Below are positions 26,742 through 35,878 of a stretch of 64,000 nt of DNA, piece by piece (within the stretch, counting starts at the first letter, position 1; every line of letters begins with the position of its first letter). Source of the stretch: Nostoc calcicola FACHB-3891 (GTDB lineage: Bacteria > Cyanobacteriota > Cyanobacteriia > Cyanobacteriales > Nostocaceae); assembly GCF_014697355.1 (NCBI RefSeq), contig NZ_JACJRQ010000004.1, forward strand, positions 124,001-188,000. Direction: 5' to 3'. The position numbers and the translations under genes are program-made. The notes beneath the pieces were generated by a model. That model ran no database searches. It saw nothing but the letters and a program-made list of their open reading frames with translations, and was not told the origin of the DNA.

Positions 26742-27270
26742 CTCAAGATATCTCCATTGGCAAAAAACAATACAAAAATCCAGTCATGAGCGAATCAATG
26801 AGTAACTTGAAGTCACACATTTGGGACACTCACCACTTGAAGAAGAGAGTAATCTTAGCGAATTTGTTATGAAACTTGGAGCTGCTCTACTGGAAAGTAA
26901 TTTGGACTCTTAGTTATTACTCTGAGCATTTACTTATGCTATTCAAGGCTCGATCGCATAGCTGTTAGACTTTTACAGTTTTCATCAACTCAATAGCATA
27001 CTCTGTGGTTAAAGCATTGCTGCGATCGCATTGCTAAAACCACGATTGTTTTCCAGTCCGATAAAATACTGCAAGACTATCGATTTACCGGTGTTTGCAG
27101 TCGTTAAATCAAACTTTCTCACAAACACCTGTGAAAATCAAGTAGTTTTTACAACAATTTAGGTATTACTCTTAGTTTTCTTTAAAAGCAAAGCTGTTTT
27201 TTAAGGCAAGAGGCAATTAACCTTTCCCTATTGCCTATTGCCTATTGCCTGTAGCTTTGGCTCGATATGA
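26742..27270. other. Intergenic region upstream of the haloperoxidase-like gene
   Basis: AT-rich 529 bp, presumably with its promoter. Contains two HIP1-like GCGATCGC/CGATCGC words and, near 27205-27250, a purine run facing CCTATTGCCTATTGCC units. I see no gene, hairpin terminator or structured RNA. Confidence 0.4.
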
Positions 27271-28575
27271 CTATGTAACTATGCCCATATCTACATAAAT
27301 TGGATGTACTATTTTTTTGATGGTGCGTAGTTTTCTACTAAAGATATAGGCTCCTACAATACAACAAGCACCACCAAAGAATAAAGCATTGGTTACACCG
27401 ATGCGATCGGCCAATCCTCCAAAGAATAAATTCCCAAAAGGTAGGACTCCTAAAAAACCAGTTGTAAATATACTAGTGACTCTACCTCTTTTATTTTCAT
27501 CAACAATAATTAGTTGGAGAAAGTTACTAATGGAAGCCAAAGTTAAAGTAGTATTCATGCCTATAAAAAACATAAACACTAGACAAGCTTCCAAATTTTT
27601 GATGCGGGAAAATATGATTAATGATAAACCTAAAATTCCCGCAGAACGTGCCACAATATCTTCCAGCCCTATGGCTTGTTTTCGCGAAACCAGATAAAAT
27701 CCTGAAATGATAGAGCCAAGTGCTGAAGCTGTCATCAAAAATCCCATAGTTTTAGCATCACCGCTCAAAACTTCTTTGGCAAAAATAGGCATTAAATTTA
27801 CGTGAGTCATTGCCATGAAACAAATGACAATCTGTAAAGCTAATACAGATTTTATAGGCAGAAAGTCATATGCAAAAACAAAGCCTTCTTTCAGATTTTG
27901 CCAAATTTTGGTTTTTTGCTCTGATAAGTTTTTCAGAACAGGCTTGACTTGGATGGTTAAGATAGCAGATAAAAAGGGCAAATAACTAATGCTATCTACT
28001 AAAAAGCATGAAGCGGCTCCGGAACTTGCAATTAATAAACCCCCAATCATTGGACTGACAAATTTAGCAGTATTAATTAAGAATGAATGGGAGGCCATAG
28101 CGCTGTAAATATCTGCTTTTTTATCTACTAGTCTGGGAATAATTACCTGACGTGCTGGTAGATCGAAAGCTTTTACCGTTCCTTGAAGAGTGCCAATAAT
28201 TATAATCCAGGCAACAGTGATGCGATCGCTAATAGTTAAAAATGTTAGTGTAGAAGATAAAATAATAGATGCTAGCTGAGTAGTTAGTAAGACATATCGT
28301 AAATTCCAACGATCTAATAATACTCCTACTACAGGTGTAATAATCAAGCCCATAGCTTGATTTGTGAATCCAGCTATACCTACTAAAATAGCTGAATTAG
28401 TTAATTGATAAACCAACCATACTAAAGCGATTTGTGTCATCCATGAGCCGAAAAAAGATAAGCTCTCCCCGATAACAAAACAAGCAACATTCGGAGATTT
28501 CAGCGCGGATGGAAGTTCAAAAGACACAAATTTTAATTTGGATTTTGGAAAATTTTCTCTATTACTTGGTAACAT
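27271..28575 (-). CDS. MFS transporter (MFS_3 / enterobactin-exporter-like)
   Basis: 434 residues, about 12 transmembrane helices. GVLLDRWNLRYVLL is the loop 2-3 MFS signature and FGGLADRIGVTNAL its counterpart in the second half; PARQVIIPRLVDKKA is typical of the MFS_3 (EntS-like) group. Proton-driven export across the inner membrane, substrate unknown. AGGGAAA precedes the ATG. Single gene. Confidence 0.85.
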   Translation of the reverse strand: MLPSNRENFPKSKLKFVSFELPSALKSPNVACFVIGESLSFFGSWMTQIALVWLVYQLTNSAILVGIAGFTNQAMGLIITPVVGVLLDRWNLRYVLLTTQLASIILSSTLTFLTISDRITVAWIIIIGTLQGTVKAFDLPARQVIIPRLVDKKADIYSAMASHSFLINTAKFVSPMIGGLLIASSGAASCFLVDSISYLPFLSAILTIQVKPVLKNLSEQKTKIWQNLKEGFVFAYDFLPIKSVLALQIVICFMAMTHVNLMPIFAKEVLSGDAKTMGFLMTASALGSIISGFYLVSRKQAIGLEDIVARSAGILGLSLIIFSRIKNLEACLVFMFFIGMNTTLTLASISNFLQLIIVDENKRGRVTSIFTTGFLGVLPFGNLFFGGLADRIGVTNALFFGGACCIVGAYIFSRKLRTIKKIVHPIYVDMGIVT

Positions 28576-29378
28576 CAGCTTTTCCCTATTTGAAAATGTT
28601 TGTAACCATGTTTTTATGGAATTAATACGGGATTAATACGGGCACACGATCAACCCAAGGTTAGGCGTTTAATTCTTTACTGATTTCGCTAATTCCCCCA
28701 CGCCTTTATAGTCTTGCCATTGAAGAAGAATTCAGAAGTCAGAATTCAGGAGTCAGAATAAATCAGTCGGGGATTCAGACCCACGACTGATAGCGTAGCG
28801 TTAGCGAGTACTCAGCTTAGCTGCGCTATCCGCCAGTCGTACATAATTCATTCTGAATTCTGACTCCTGACTCCTGAATTCTGTTGGATAAAAAAAGACA
28901 GCAGTTTTATCCTCTTATTCTGAGAAGAGGAATTTGGAAGACTTATTACAAAGTCCTCAGAATGTTTTTGATAAAGCTTCGCTAGGCTTGTACATCACAA
29001 GCCCCGAACAATAGTTAACTTTGCTTAATGTTAGATTAACAGAAAGTTTGCATCCTTAGTATTTGTTCAAAAAAAAGCCACCAATACAATTAATGCACAG
29101 TGACTAAAAATCATATCATGTCTGTTGATGAACGACAATTATCTCAAGACGAGGGGATAAGGGGGATGAGGGGTATGAGGGAGATGGGGAGCAAAGGGGC
29201 AGGGGAAAAGGTTAAAGGTTAAAGGGTAAAGGGTAAAGGGTAAAGGGTAAAGGGTAAAGGGATAAGTTTAACCTTTCCCCCTTACCCCTTTCCCTTTCCC
29301 CATTTCCAATGCCCTATGCTCTTGTTTAATAAATTCTTTGTTGTCTCCTCATTGAGAACATTTATCTGTTTTATCTTT
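28576..29378. other. Long intergenic region made mostly of repeats
   Basis: Two elements. 28730-28884: arms of GAATTCAG/GAGTCAGAAT units face TTCTGACTCCTGAATTCTG units, with CGTACATAATTCATTC shared with the element at 1630-1814. 29202-29300: AAAGGGT repeated in tandem at least five times (7-bp units, ~29215-29262) facing CTTTCCCCCTTACCCC. The upstream signals of the acetolactate decarboxylase gene must lie in the last few tens of bp. No gene. Confidence 0.6.
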
Positions 29379-30158
29379 ATGAAACTCAAGCGTTATTTCT
29401 GGATAGCTATTTTAAGCATCATTGCATTAATAGGTGTGATGATGCCAGGAAAAACTCAGGCACATACATCAACCAATACGTTATTTCAAACCTCTACAAT
29501 TAGCGCTTTGGCAGTAGGAGTTTATGAAGGAAATACTAATTTCCAGCAATTAAAAAAATATGGTGATTTTGGTTTGGGTACAGTCAATTATCTAGATGGA
29601 GAGATGATTGGATTAAATGGTCAATTTTACCAGGTTAAAGCTGATGGAATTGCGTCCATTATTCCTGATTCCACGATTAGCCCTTTTGCGATCGTTACCT
29701 TTTTTAAACCAGAAAAATTAATTCATTTAGAAGGGCAGATGAATTATCAGCAATTGCAGGAATCTTTAGATCGGCGCTTAGCCACTAAAAATTATCCTTA
29801 TGCAATTCGTATTCAAGGTAATTTTCCTTATTTGAAATTTAGAAGCGTTCCCAAACAAACCCCGCCCTATCGTCCTTTGGTAGATGCGCTGAAAGGACAA
29901 TCAGTTTTTGAATTAACGAATGTGAATGGTACTTTAGTAGGATTTAGGACACCAAAATATATGCAAGGAGTAAATGTTAGCGGCTATCATTTTCATTTTT
30001 TAACTGCAAATCGAAAAACTGGAGGACATATTTTAGATGGGCAGTTTCAAAATGCTAAAGTAGAGATTGATACTATATCCAATGTTGAGATGAATTTGCC
30101 CAAAACTGCTGAATTTGACCAAGCTGATTTGGGAGATGGCAGACCGAACGGTAAGTAA
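29379..30158 (+). CDS. Alpha-acetolactate decarboxylase with signal peptide
   Basis: About 259 residues from the ATG at 29379; the frame starts at 29316, but MKLKRYFWIAILSIIALIGV gives a proper signal peptide with cleavage near TQA-HT. The mature part has the family landmarks TISALAVGVYEGN, the KYGDFGLGTVNYLDGEMIGL stretch, and the metal site GYHFHFLTANRKTGGHILDG (two His in HFH plus a third), with a distal Glu. The enzyme converts (S)-2-acetolactate to (R)-acetoin using Zn2+. A signal peptide means it acts outside the cytoplasm, where its usual substrate source is not obvious. The VOC gene starts 19 nt downstream and is probably co-transcribed. Equivalent to AlsD/BudA. Confidence 0.88.
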   Translation: MKLKRYFWIAILSIIALIGVMMPGKTQAHTSTNTLFQTSTISALAVGVYEGNTNFQQLKKYGDFGLGTVNYLDGEMIGLNGQFYQVKADGIASIIPDSTISPFAIVTFFKPEKLIHLEGQMNYQQLQESLDRRLATKNYPYAIRIQGNFPYLKFRSVPKQTPPYRPLVDALKGQSVFELTNVNGTLVGFRTPKYMQGVNVSGYHFHFLTANRKTGGHILDGQFQNAKVEIDTISNVEMNLPKTAEFDQADLGDGRPNGK

Positions 30159-30177
30159 ATATTTTTGGATCGAAGCT

Positions 30178-30579
30178 ATGTCACTATCAGAAACTATTGC
30201 CGAAGAAAAAGATACTCGTCCCCCTGTGGCGATTGGTCATGTGAGATTATATGTGAGTAATGTACTGGAAGCTAGCGAATTTTTCGTCAAAATAGGGTTG
30301 CGGTTAATTGCTCAATCAGAACAAGTAGCTGTTTTAGAATTACGGGGAGGAACGCACTTAGTTTTGAGAACAACACCAGAGGCTATTCCTTTGGGAACTA
30401 AAGCACCTTTTGATTTGATGGTAGATGATGTTTTTGCCACGAGAGATGTTTTTAGAGAGTGGGGACTGACTGTTTCTGAGGTGGAACCAGGCAGAATTCA
30501 CAGTTCATTTACCTTGACTGGGCCAGACGGCTATATATTGACGTTCAATTCCTCGCATACAGGTGGTAGAGAGGTTTAA
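30178..30579 (+). CDS. VOC-fold (glyoxalase/bleomycin-resistance) protein
   Basis: 133 residues from the ATG at 30178; the frame extends back into the decarboxylase gene but family homology begins at IGHVRLYVSNVLEASEFFVK. Two beta-alpha-beta-beta-beta modules, with metal-site candidates His in IGHVRLY and Glu in the ELRGGTHL and C-terminal regions. Small metal-dependent dioxygenase, isomerase or binding protein; substrate unknown. Follows the acetolactate decarboxylase gene. Confidence 0.75.
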   Translation: MSLSETIAEEKDTRPPVAIGHVRLYVSNVLEASEFFVKIGLRLIAQSEQVAVLELRGGTHLVLRTTPEAIPLGTKAPFDLMVDDVFATRDVFREWGLTVSEVEPGRIHSSFTLTGPDGYILTFNSSHTGGREV

Positions 30580-30662
30580 TGTGTGAGGAGTGTGGGAGGT
30601 GTGGGAAGTAAAAATTATCTTTCTCCCCACACTCCCCACACTCCCTCATCTTCCCCACACTA
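30580..30662. terminator. Bidirectional hairpin between convergent VOC genes
   Basis: GTGTGAGGAGTGTGGGAGGT with GTGGG is followed after a short spacer by CCCCACACTCCCCACACTCC, forming a long stem. The right edge reaches the stop of the gene at 30660. The same GTGGGGAGTGTGGGG word makes low-complexity blocks at ~43200-43245 and ~52725-52875. Confidence 0.7.
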
Positions 30663-31628
30663 GCCAACGATTACCCAGTACATTCCATCTGGTGCAATTA
30701 ATCCAAAAGAAGGTTCGCCAAATTCGTTAGGGACGATGGGTGTAACGTTCGTAGCGTTGCTGGCGATCGCGCGTTGATGAAAAGCCCCAATATCTTCAAC
30801 TTGATAAGTGAAAAGGCTTATGCCCAACGAACCTGGTTGAGCGTATTCGCGGCGATCGCTTGTAGGATAAAGTGGGCTATAAACTTGAAAAACTCCGACA
30901 TTGGTCTTTGGTGAAGCGAAAACCGAAAGATAAAATTCTTGCCCTTCTTCAAGCATCAAAATCTGCTTAGTTGATAGATTTTTATAGCCGGATAGCTTGG
31001 GGTTATTCTCTGACGGCACAAGTCCAAAAACCTCTGTGTAAAAAGAGGTGAGGCTGTGGTCAGAAGTGATGAAACTTGAGTGAGTTCCCTCACTCACTAG
31101 TAACCCAGAATCGGGATTAATAGTACCGTAACCAGGACGGTTATAGTTATATCGCTGGAAAAATGCCTGTCGTGTCTCCTTGCCAATCACAAACATTTCC
31201 CGGACACCAACAAAGCGGTTATATAATCCCGTCCCTACATTGCCGATAAATTCAATGCCGCGCACTGGTTCGGTGTAAATCCAGTCTCCGCCGCTGGCTT
31301 TGTCGTCGGCAAAAGCATCAGCGATCGCGTAAATATCTTGAGTCAGAGAAGCAAACCAGCGGCTACCTTCAACCACTGGCAATGTATCACCTAGTCCTTC
31401 ATTGCGCGGTTGTTTCCACCACATTACCCGCACTAATCCATGAGCTGATGAATTGCCATTTTGCAATCGTAGCGATGTTAAATCTGAGGCATGACCATAG
31501 AGTAATTTTGCCTGTTCTGCGGAAAATTCTCCTCTCTTGACCTCTTGATAGCCGAATTCATTCCAATATTTTAGAGTAGCTTCAATATCCTTTGAGCCAA
31601 CACAATTTTCAAAAATCCCACTAATCAT
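30660..31628 (-). CDS. VOC-family protein with two domains, unknown substrate
   Basis: 322 residues. The beginning (GIFENCVGSKDIEATLKYWN) and the middle (HSSFITSDHSLTSFYTEVFG) each start a VOC-like module, so it has the two-domain architecture of extradiol-type dioxygenases and related glyoxalase proteins. The C-terminal FGEPSFGLIAPDGMYWVIVG is the closing strand. A metal site is likely, but I cannot place all ligands. AGGTAAA lies 6-12 nt before the ATG. It lies among organosulfur genes, 402 bp from the LLM gene at 32031, but a link is not shown. Confidence 0.7.
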   Translation of the reverse strand: MISGIFENCVGSKDIEATLKYWNEFGYQEVKRGEFSAEQAKLLYGHASDLTSLRLQNGNSSAHGLVRVMWWKQPRNEGLGDTLPVVEGSRWFASLTQDIYAIADAFADDKASGGDWIYTEPVRGIEFIGNVGTGLYNRFVGVREMFVIGKETRQAFFQRYNYNRPGYGTINPDSGLLVSEGTHSSFITSDHSLTSFYTEVFGLVPSENNPKLSGYKNLSTKQILMLEEGQEFYLSVFASPKTNVGVFQVYSPLYPTSDRREYAQPGSLGISLFTYQVEDIGAFHQRAIASNATNVTPIVPNEFGEPSFGLIAPDGMYWVIVG

Positions 31629-31730
31629 TGTGATTTACCTGATAACTAGAGAAAATTGAGATTATTTAGTTTTTATTCTGGTAACAGAAAGGATATAGTT
31701 TCGACTTTGGTTTGTAAATCCTGTTCTTAC

Positions 31731-31840
31731 ACCATTTCTTTGTGAGGCTGCGCCAAACTTTTTTAACTTCTTTCTTTCTTTCTTTCTTTCTTTCTTTGTG
31801 TCCTTTGCGTCCTTTGCGGTTCGTTTTTTTCTTGTACTTA
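31731..31840. repeat. Dispersed repeat, copy 1, with (CTTT)7
   Basis: 110 bp from ACCATTTCTTTG to CTTGTACTTA, including GGCTGCGCCAAAC and GTCCTTTGCGTCCTTTGCGG. An inverted copy at 43303-43396 is nearly identical but has three CTTT units instead of seven. Downstream, TAGGGTAGCACAG/CTGTGCTACCCTA (31871-31896) is a perfect 26-bp palindrome whose core recurs near 45724. The rest of 31629-32030 shows no gene. Confidence 0.75.
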
Positions 31841-32030
31841 CAGCATATTTCAGGTAAATAGATCGCGTTCTAGGGTAGCACAGCTGTGCTACCCTACTGG
31901 GGATTGTGGGTTCAAATAGATGAAAAATGCTGTCAAATAATATGACTTACAAAGCTGTTAAGTGGAATTCCAAACAGTACTATTTATCTAAATTTGGTAT
32001 AAATTGCAAAAAAAATGATTACCCATTAGG

Positions 32031-33131
32031 TTAACTTTTGGCTGCAACTACTTGCCGATCGCGCCGTGCGACTTCTTTTCGTACTAAAGGAATGACATCA
32101 CGGCCATAAGCGATCGCATCTTCCAAAGGATCGAAGCCCCGAATCAACAAGGTGGTTACACCTGCATCATAGTAATCAACTAAGGCTTCTGCAACTTGTT
32201 CTGGTGTACCTACTAACGCTGTGGTGTTACCAGCTGCACCTGTCGCTGCGGCGATCGGTGTCCATAGACGCTTATCGTAAACTTCGTTTTTGGCTGCAAA
32301 ATCCAGCAGGCGTTGTGAACCTACTGCCTGGGGTCTAGCTGCGGGAGATGTTTTCGCCCCTCCTCGCAACTCTTGAATCTTTGCCAAAATGCCATGCGCC
32401 TTTTCCCAAGCTTCTTGTTCTGTAGCGCCAAGGATTGGTCGCAGGGATACGCTGAAGCGAATAGAGCGATCGCGCGGTAAGGCAGCCCGAACTTCAGCAA
32501 TGCGTTCTTTGACTGCGGCAATTGGTTCACCCCACAAGGCGTAAACATCACTGTGTTTTGCTCCTACTTTCACCGCTGGGCTGGATGCACCACCAAAGTA
32601 AAGCGGGATATGGGGTTTTTGTAGGGGTTTGATTGCAGAGAAAGCATCCTTGACGCGGTAAAATTCGCCTTCGTAATCAAAAGGAGTGTCACTTGTCCAA
32701 GTGCGACGAAGGATTTCTAAATATTCATCAGTGCGGCGGTAGCGGTTATCATGATCTAACCAGTCACCATCTTTTTGTTGATCGGCATCGCTACCACCGG
32801 TAATGATATGTATTGCTATGCGGCCGTTGGTGAAATGGTCAAGGGTAGCTGCCTTGCGGGCTGCTAAAGTTGGTGCGACAAAGCCGGGTCTGTGGGCAAT
32901 CAAAAAGCCCAATCGTTCGGTTGCAGCTGCGGCAAAACTGGCAACAGTCAAACCATCAGGACTACTGGAACTATAACCAATTAATACTTTATCAAAGTCT
33001 GCTTCTTCATGGGCTTTGGCAAATTCACGAACATAAGCCGGGTCGATAATGTCATCGCCCAGAGTACTTGTTGTACTATTTAATTCGGAAGTAGGTTTTG
33101 TTCGGATTAATCCAATAAATTCGACTGGCAT
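32031..33131 (-). CDS. LLM-class FMNH2-dependent monooxygenase, SsuD-like
   Basis: 366 residues. Family marks: FDKVLIGYSSSSPDGLTVAS, ERLGFLIAHRPGFVAPTLAA, LDHFTNGRIAIHIITGGSD, WLDHDNRYRRTDEYLEILRR, and PLYFGGASSPAVKVGAKHSD. The C-terminal LVGTPEQVAEALVDYYDAG is shared with SsuD. It would use FMNH2 and O2 to desulfonate an alkanesulfonate or oxidise a related compound in the cytosol, needing a flavin reductase not found here. It differs clearly from the canonical SsuD at 48530. AGGAGAAA upstream of the ATG. Isolated between repeats, same strand as the Mrp block. Confidence 0.85.
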   Translation of the reverse strand: MPVEFIGLIRTKPTSELNSTTSTLGDDIIDPAYVREFAKAHEEADFDKVLIGYSSSSPDGLTVASFAAAATERLGFLIAHRPGFVAPTLAARKAATLDHFTNGRIAIHIITGGSDADQQKDGDWLDHDNRYRRTDEYLEILRRTWTSDTPFDYEGEFYRVKDAFSAIKPLQKPHIPLYFGGASSPAVKVGAKHSDVYALWGEPIAAVKERIAEVRAALPRDRSIRFSVSLRPILGATEQEAWEKAHGILAKIQELRGGAKTSPAARPQAVGSQRLLDFAAKNEVYDKRLWTPIAAATGAAGNTTALVGTPEQVAEALVDYYDAGVTTLLIRGFDPLEDAIAYGRDVIPLVRKEVARRDRQVVAAKS

Positions 33132-33307
33132 AGTTTCTCCTGGGAATAGGAAGTGGGCATTAGTTAGAACTCATCATTTAACCCAAAGATAAATGAAAAG
33201 CCCTGTAAGCACAAAACCGCTTTACTGATTAAATTCATCGCGTCTTCATGCAAATATATGTTGCAATCATTAATTGAATTGGTATTAGCGATCGCCATTA
33301 TCAATCC

Positions 33308-33430
33308 TATAGGAATCCGATTTGATTAATGAACATATTTGCGTAGGGAGGGAACAGGGAACGGGGAACAGGAAAAAAGGGATTTAGGGGTGTACTGAGT
33401 TTTTTCAGAAATCAAATATGAGTCCTATAT
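33308..33430. mobile_element. MITE-like element, copy 2
   Basis: Second copy of the 6945-7077 element: TATAGGAATCCGATTTGATT at the left and AATCAAATATGAGTCCTATA at the right as inverted ends. The interior (AACATATTTGCGTAGGGAGG, TTTAGGGGTGTACTGAG) is shared. It is about 10 bp shorter because of missing bases in the GGGAAC stretch and near the right end. Confidence 0.75.
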
Positions 33431-33518
33431 TGACCAATTCCCTTAGAGGTTGTTTGAAAAGTGGTTTGCTGTGATTTTAGACACTTATTGATCCCCCCCT
33501 AGCCCCCCTTAAAAAGGG

Positions 33519-33712
33519 CACGGCTGTTTCATTCCTTAAAATGGGTGAAATTGCAAGATGCAAAGAGATAAAAATTGAGAGTAAGCGCACAATTCCAGTA
33601 AAAAACTTTTGCGCCTTCAACCCAAATACACGATTTTCCTTTGCGCCTTTGCGCCTTTGCGTGAGATTATCCTCTTGACAAATCCCCATCATCAGCGAAT
33701 GAAACAGCCCTG
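33519..33712. mobile_element. 194-bp non-autonomous insertion with TIRs and an 11-bp target duplication
   Basis: Ends CACGGCTGTTTCATTC and GAATGAAACAGCCCTG form 16-bp terminal inverted repeats with one mismatch. CTTAAAAAGGG flanks both sides (33508-33518, 33713-33723), an intact 11-bp target-site duplication. The target is itself a CCCCCCTTAAAAAGGGGGG-type repeat. No gene inside. TIR and duplication size fit an IS4-type transposase acting in trans. Confidence 0.85.
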
Positions 33713-33815
33713 CTTAAAAAGGGGGGAATTAGAATCAAAGTCCCCCAATTTATCGGGGGATTTAGGGAGATCTAAAACAATTTGATACATCATTAGAGAC
33801 TTTTCAAACATCCTC

Positions 33816-34898
33816 TTAATATATTGCCATTTGTGCATTCAACACTGAGAAAAAAGTCGCATCCAAAGCTGCGGCGATTTGGACAAATACCCGACTTGTT
33901 TTTGACTTAGAGTCAGCAAGTGTCAGCGGTTCTCCTGTATCACCTCCATTACAAATGCGGGGATCGATAGGAACTTGTCCCAAAAGTGGTGCTTTGAGTT
34001 CATCTGCTAATTTTTGACCGCCACCAGTGCCGAAAATCGATGTTTTTTCGCCGCTACTACTGATGAAATAGCTCATATTTTCGATAATGCCGAGAACGGG
34101 AACCCCCACTTGGCGAAACATATGAATACTGCGGCGCACATCGGAAACTGCAACTTGTTGGGGAGTTGTTACTAATATCACTCCGCAAATTGGACTTTCT
34201 TGGACAATGGTGATTTGGGCATCACCAGTACCGGGAGGAAGATCTATTAATAAATAATCTAGTTCTCCCCACTCGACTTCGTGGATAAACTGGGTGATGA
34301 TTTTGTGTAGGACTGGCCCGCGCCATGCTAAAGGATGATCCGGTTCTGCTAATAGTCCCACAGACATTACTTTAATACCATAAGCTGACAAAGGTAAAAA
34401 TTTCTGACCGTTAGGAGTATCAATAACTTGCACTTCAGATTTACCCAGTCCCAGCATTTGGGGAACATTGGGGCCGTAGACATCAGCATCCAATAGACCA
34501 ACTTTAGCACCAGCCAATCTCAAAGCAACAGCTAAATTAACTGCGGTTGTAGATTTACCAACCCCCCCTTTTCCACTGGAAATTGCTAAGGTGGTTTTTA
34601 CTGCTGGAATGGTGCAGAGTTGAATGTAAGTTTTTTTGCACCAAGATAAAAGTGATAATACTGTTTGAATTTCTGCTTGTAATTGCTGCTGGTGGAAACC
34701 GATATAAAGGCGCAGGTAAACGTAGTCATCAACAACACGCAGATTTCGCACCATTCCTAAAGTAACAATGTTGTTTTTCAGGGTGGGTTCGATGATTTGC
34801 TTAAGAAGTTGAATGACTTCTTGCTGACGGGCGATAATCTGGGGATCGGGAGGAGAAGTTTGTACTTGTTGATGTGATGATATGGAATTGTGTACCAT
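33816..34898 (-). CDS. mrp: Mrp/ApbC (NBP35-type) P-loop Fe-S cluster carrier
   Basis: 360 residues. N-terminal MIP18/DUF59-like domain (~20-95) then the ATPase: SSGKGGVGKSTTAVNLAVAL (deviant Walker A, ~105-124), LLDADVYGPNVPQMLG, YLLIDLPPGTGDAQITI (Walker B-like), VTTPQQVAVSDV. The CxxC that holds the bridging [4Fe-4S] cluster in most homologues is absent: NMSYFISSSGEKTSIFG has Ser instead of the two Cys. I recall cyanobacterial Mrp proteins with a similar loss. Role: assembly or transfer of Fe-S clusters. Last gene of the block HEAT protein (14 bp upstream), ferredoxin, GNAT, flavoprotein; such placement suggests service to the ferredoxin. Confidence 0.9.
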   Translation of the reverse strand: MVHNSISSHQQVQTSPPDPQIIARQQEVIQLLKQIIEPTLKNNIVTLGMVRNLRVVDDYVYLRLYIGFHQQQLQAEIQTVLSLLSWCKKTYIQLCTIPAVKTTLAISSGKGGVGKSTTAVNLAVALRLAGAKVGLLDADVYGPNVPQMLGLGKSEVQVIDTPNGQKFLPLSAYGIKVMSVGLLAEPDHPLAWRGPVLHKIITQFIHEVEWGELDYLLIDLPPGTGDAQITIVQESPICGVILVTTPQQVAVSDVRRSIHMFRQVGVPVLGIIENMSYFISSSGEKTSIFGTGGGQKLADELKAPLLGQVPIDPRICNGGDTGEPLTLADSKSKTSRVFVQIAAALDATFFSVLNAQMAIY

Positions 34899-34912
34899 AA
34901 TTTTGATCGCAA

Positions 34913-35869
34913 TCAGTTTTGTTGTTGAATTTTATCAATTGCCCGTTGCGCGTAAATAGACACATCGCGATCGGGGTCATCTAGTGCTTGTTTTAGGGCA
35001 TTCAGAGCATTGGAATTACCCAAATTACCAAGGGCGATCGCTGCTTCTTTTCGCACATCAGAATACTCATCTGTTAAGGCTTCAATTAATGCAGGTAACA
35101 AGTTTTTATCTGGGGTTTTTTGTAACACTTGAATAGCAAACTTTCGCACTTGCCAATGTTCATCTTTGAGGGCAATTTTCAAAGCTGGAATTGCTTTGGG
35201 ATTGGCGTGAATTGCCAGAGATTTCGCCGCGTTTCTTCGCACCTGCCAATCATCATCCGAAGTTAGTGCTTGAGTGAGTAATCCGACAGCTTCTTTATCT
35301 GCTAAATGACCTAAAGTTAAAGTGGCTGCACGACGCACATTGTTATCTGGATCGTTTATCAAAGACAAAGCTGGTGGACATATTTGCACCTGATTTAAAT
35401 AACGAACAGTTGTTACAGCGGCTTCCCGCAGTTGGCTATTTTCTGACTCAAAAAAGGACAACACCGCAGGTAGAGATTGGACATCATGAATCTTGCGTAA
35501 CAAAATTAGCACGTTCAGATTGAGATTGATATCTTCTTGGTGTAGCGCATCTAGTAACAGCAGCAGATGATCTGGGGTAACTAATTCACCTAAAGCTGAT
35601 AATGCCTCACTGCGAATTTCGGCATCGGGGGAAGTGAGAGATTTTAGTAAAGCCGGAACAGCAGCGGGATCGGCAATTTCCCAGAGTGCAGATACCGCTA
35701 TTTTTTGTACGGCTGTGTTTTCGTCTTCGAGGGCGAGAATTAACGCCTCAACTGCTGCATCTTCTCCCAAGTGTTGTAAAGATTTTACCGCAACTAGGCG
35801 ATCGCTAACTTCTGGCGATCGCAACATTTCCAACCATTGATTTAATTCCGAATCTGTATCCGCAGCCAT
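34913..35869 (-). CDS. HEAT-repeat (PBS lyase-like) protein
   Basis: 318 residues made almost entirely of ~31-residue HEAT-like units, e.g. VRRAATLTLGHLADKEAVG, VRRNAAKSLAIHANPKAIP, VRKFAIQVLQ, VRKEAAIALGNLGNSNAL. About nine units cover the whole chain. No catalytic Cys/Glu pair is apparent, so a scaffold or chaperone role is more likely than bilin lyase activity. Start is 9 nt from the ferredoxin stop and 14 nt lies before mrp, so it is co-transcribed with both. The context suggests a helper for the Fe-S or flavin enzyme. Confidence 0.85.
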   Translation of the reverse strand: MAADTDSELNQWLEMLRSPEVSDRLVAVKSLQHLGEDAAVEALILALEDENTAVQKIAVSALWEIADPAAVPALLKSLTSPDAEIRSEALSALGELVTPDHLLLLLDALHQEDINLNLNVLILLRKIHDVQSLPAVLSFFESENSQLREAAVTTVRYLNQVQICPPALSLINDPDNNVRRAATLTLGHLADKEAVGLLTQALTSDDDWQVRRNAAKSLAIHANPKAIPALKIALKDEHWQVRKFAIQVLQKTPDKNLLPALIEALTDEYSDVRKEAAIALGNLGNSNALNALKQALDDPDRDVSIYAQRAIDKIQQQN

Positions 35870-35878
35870 TGGGAAACC

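Noticed and set aside
29316..29378. Longer N-terminus of the acetolactate decarboxylase
   Set aside because: The extra 21 residues precede a complete signal peptide and make the N-terminus implausible; no better ribosome site there.
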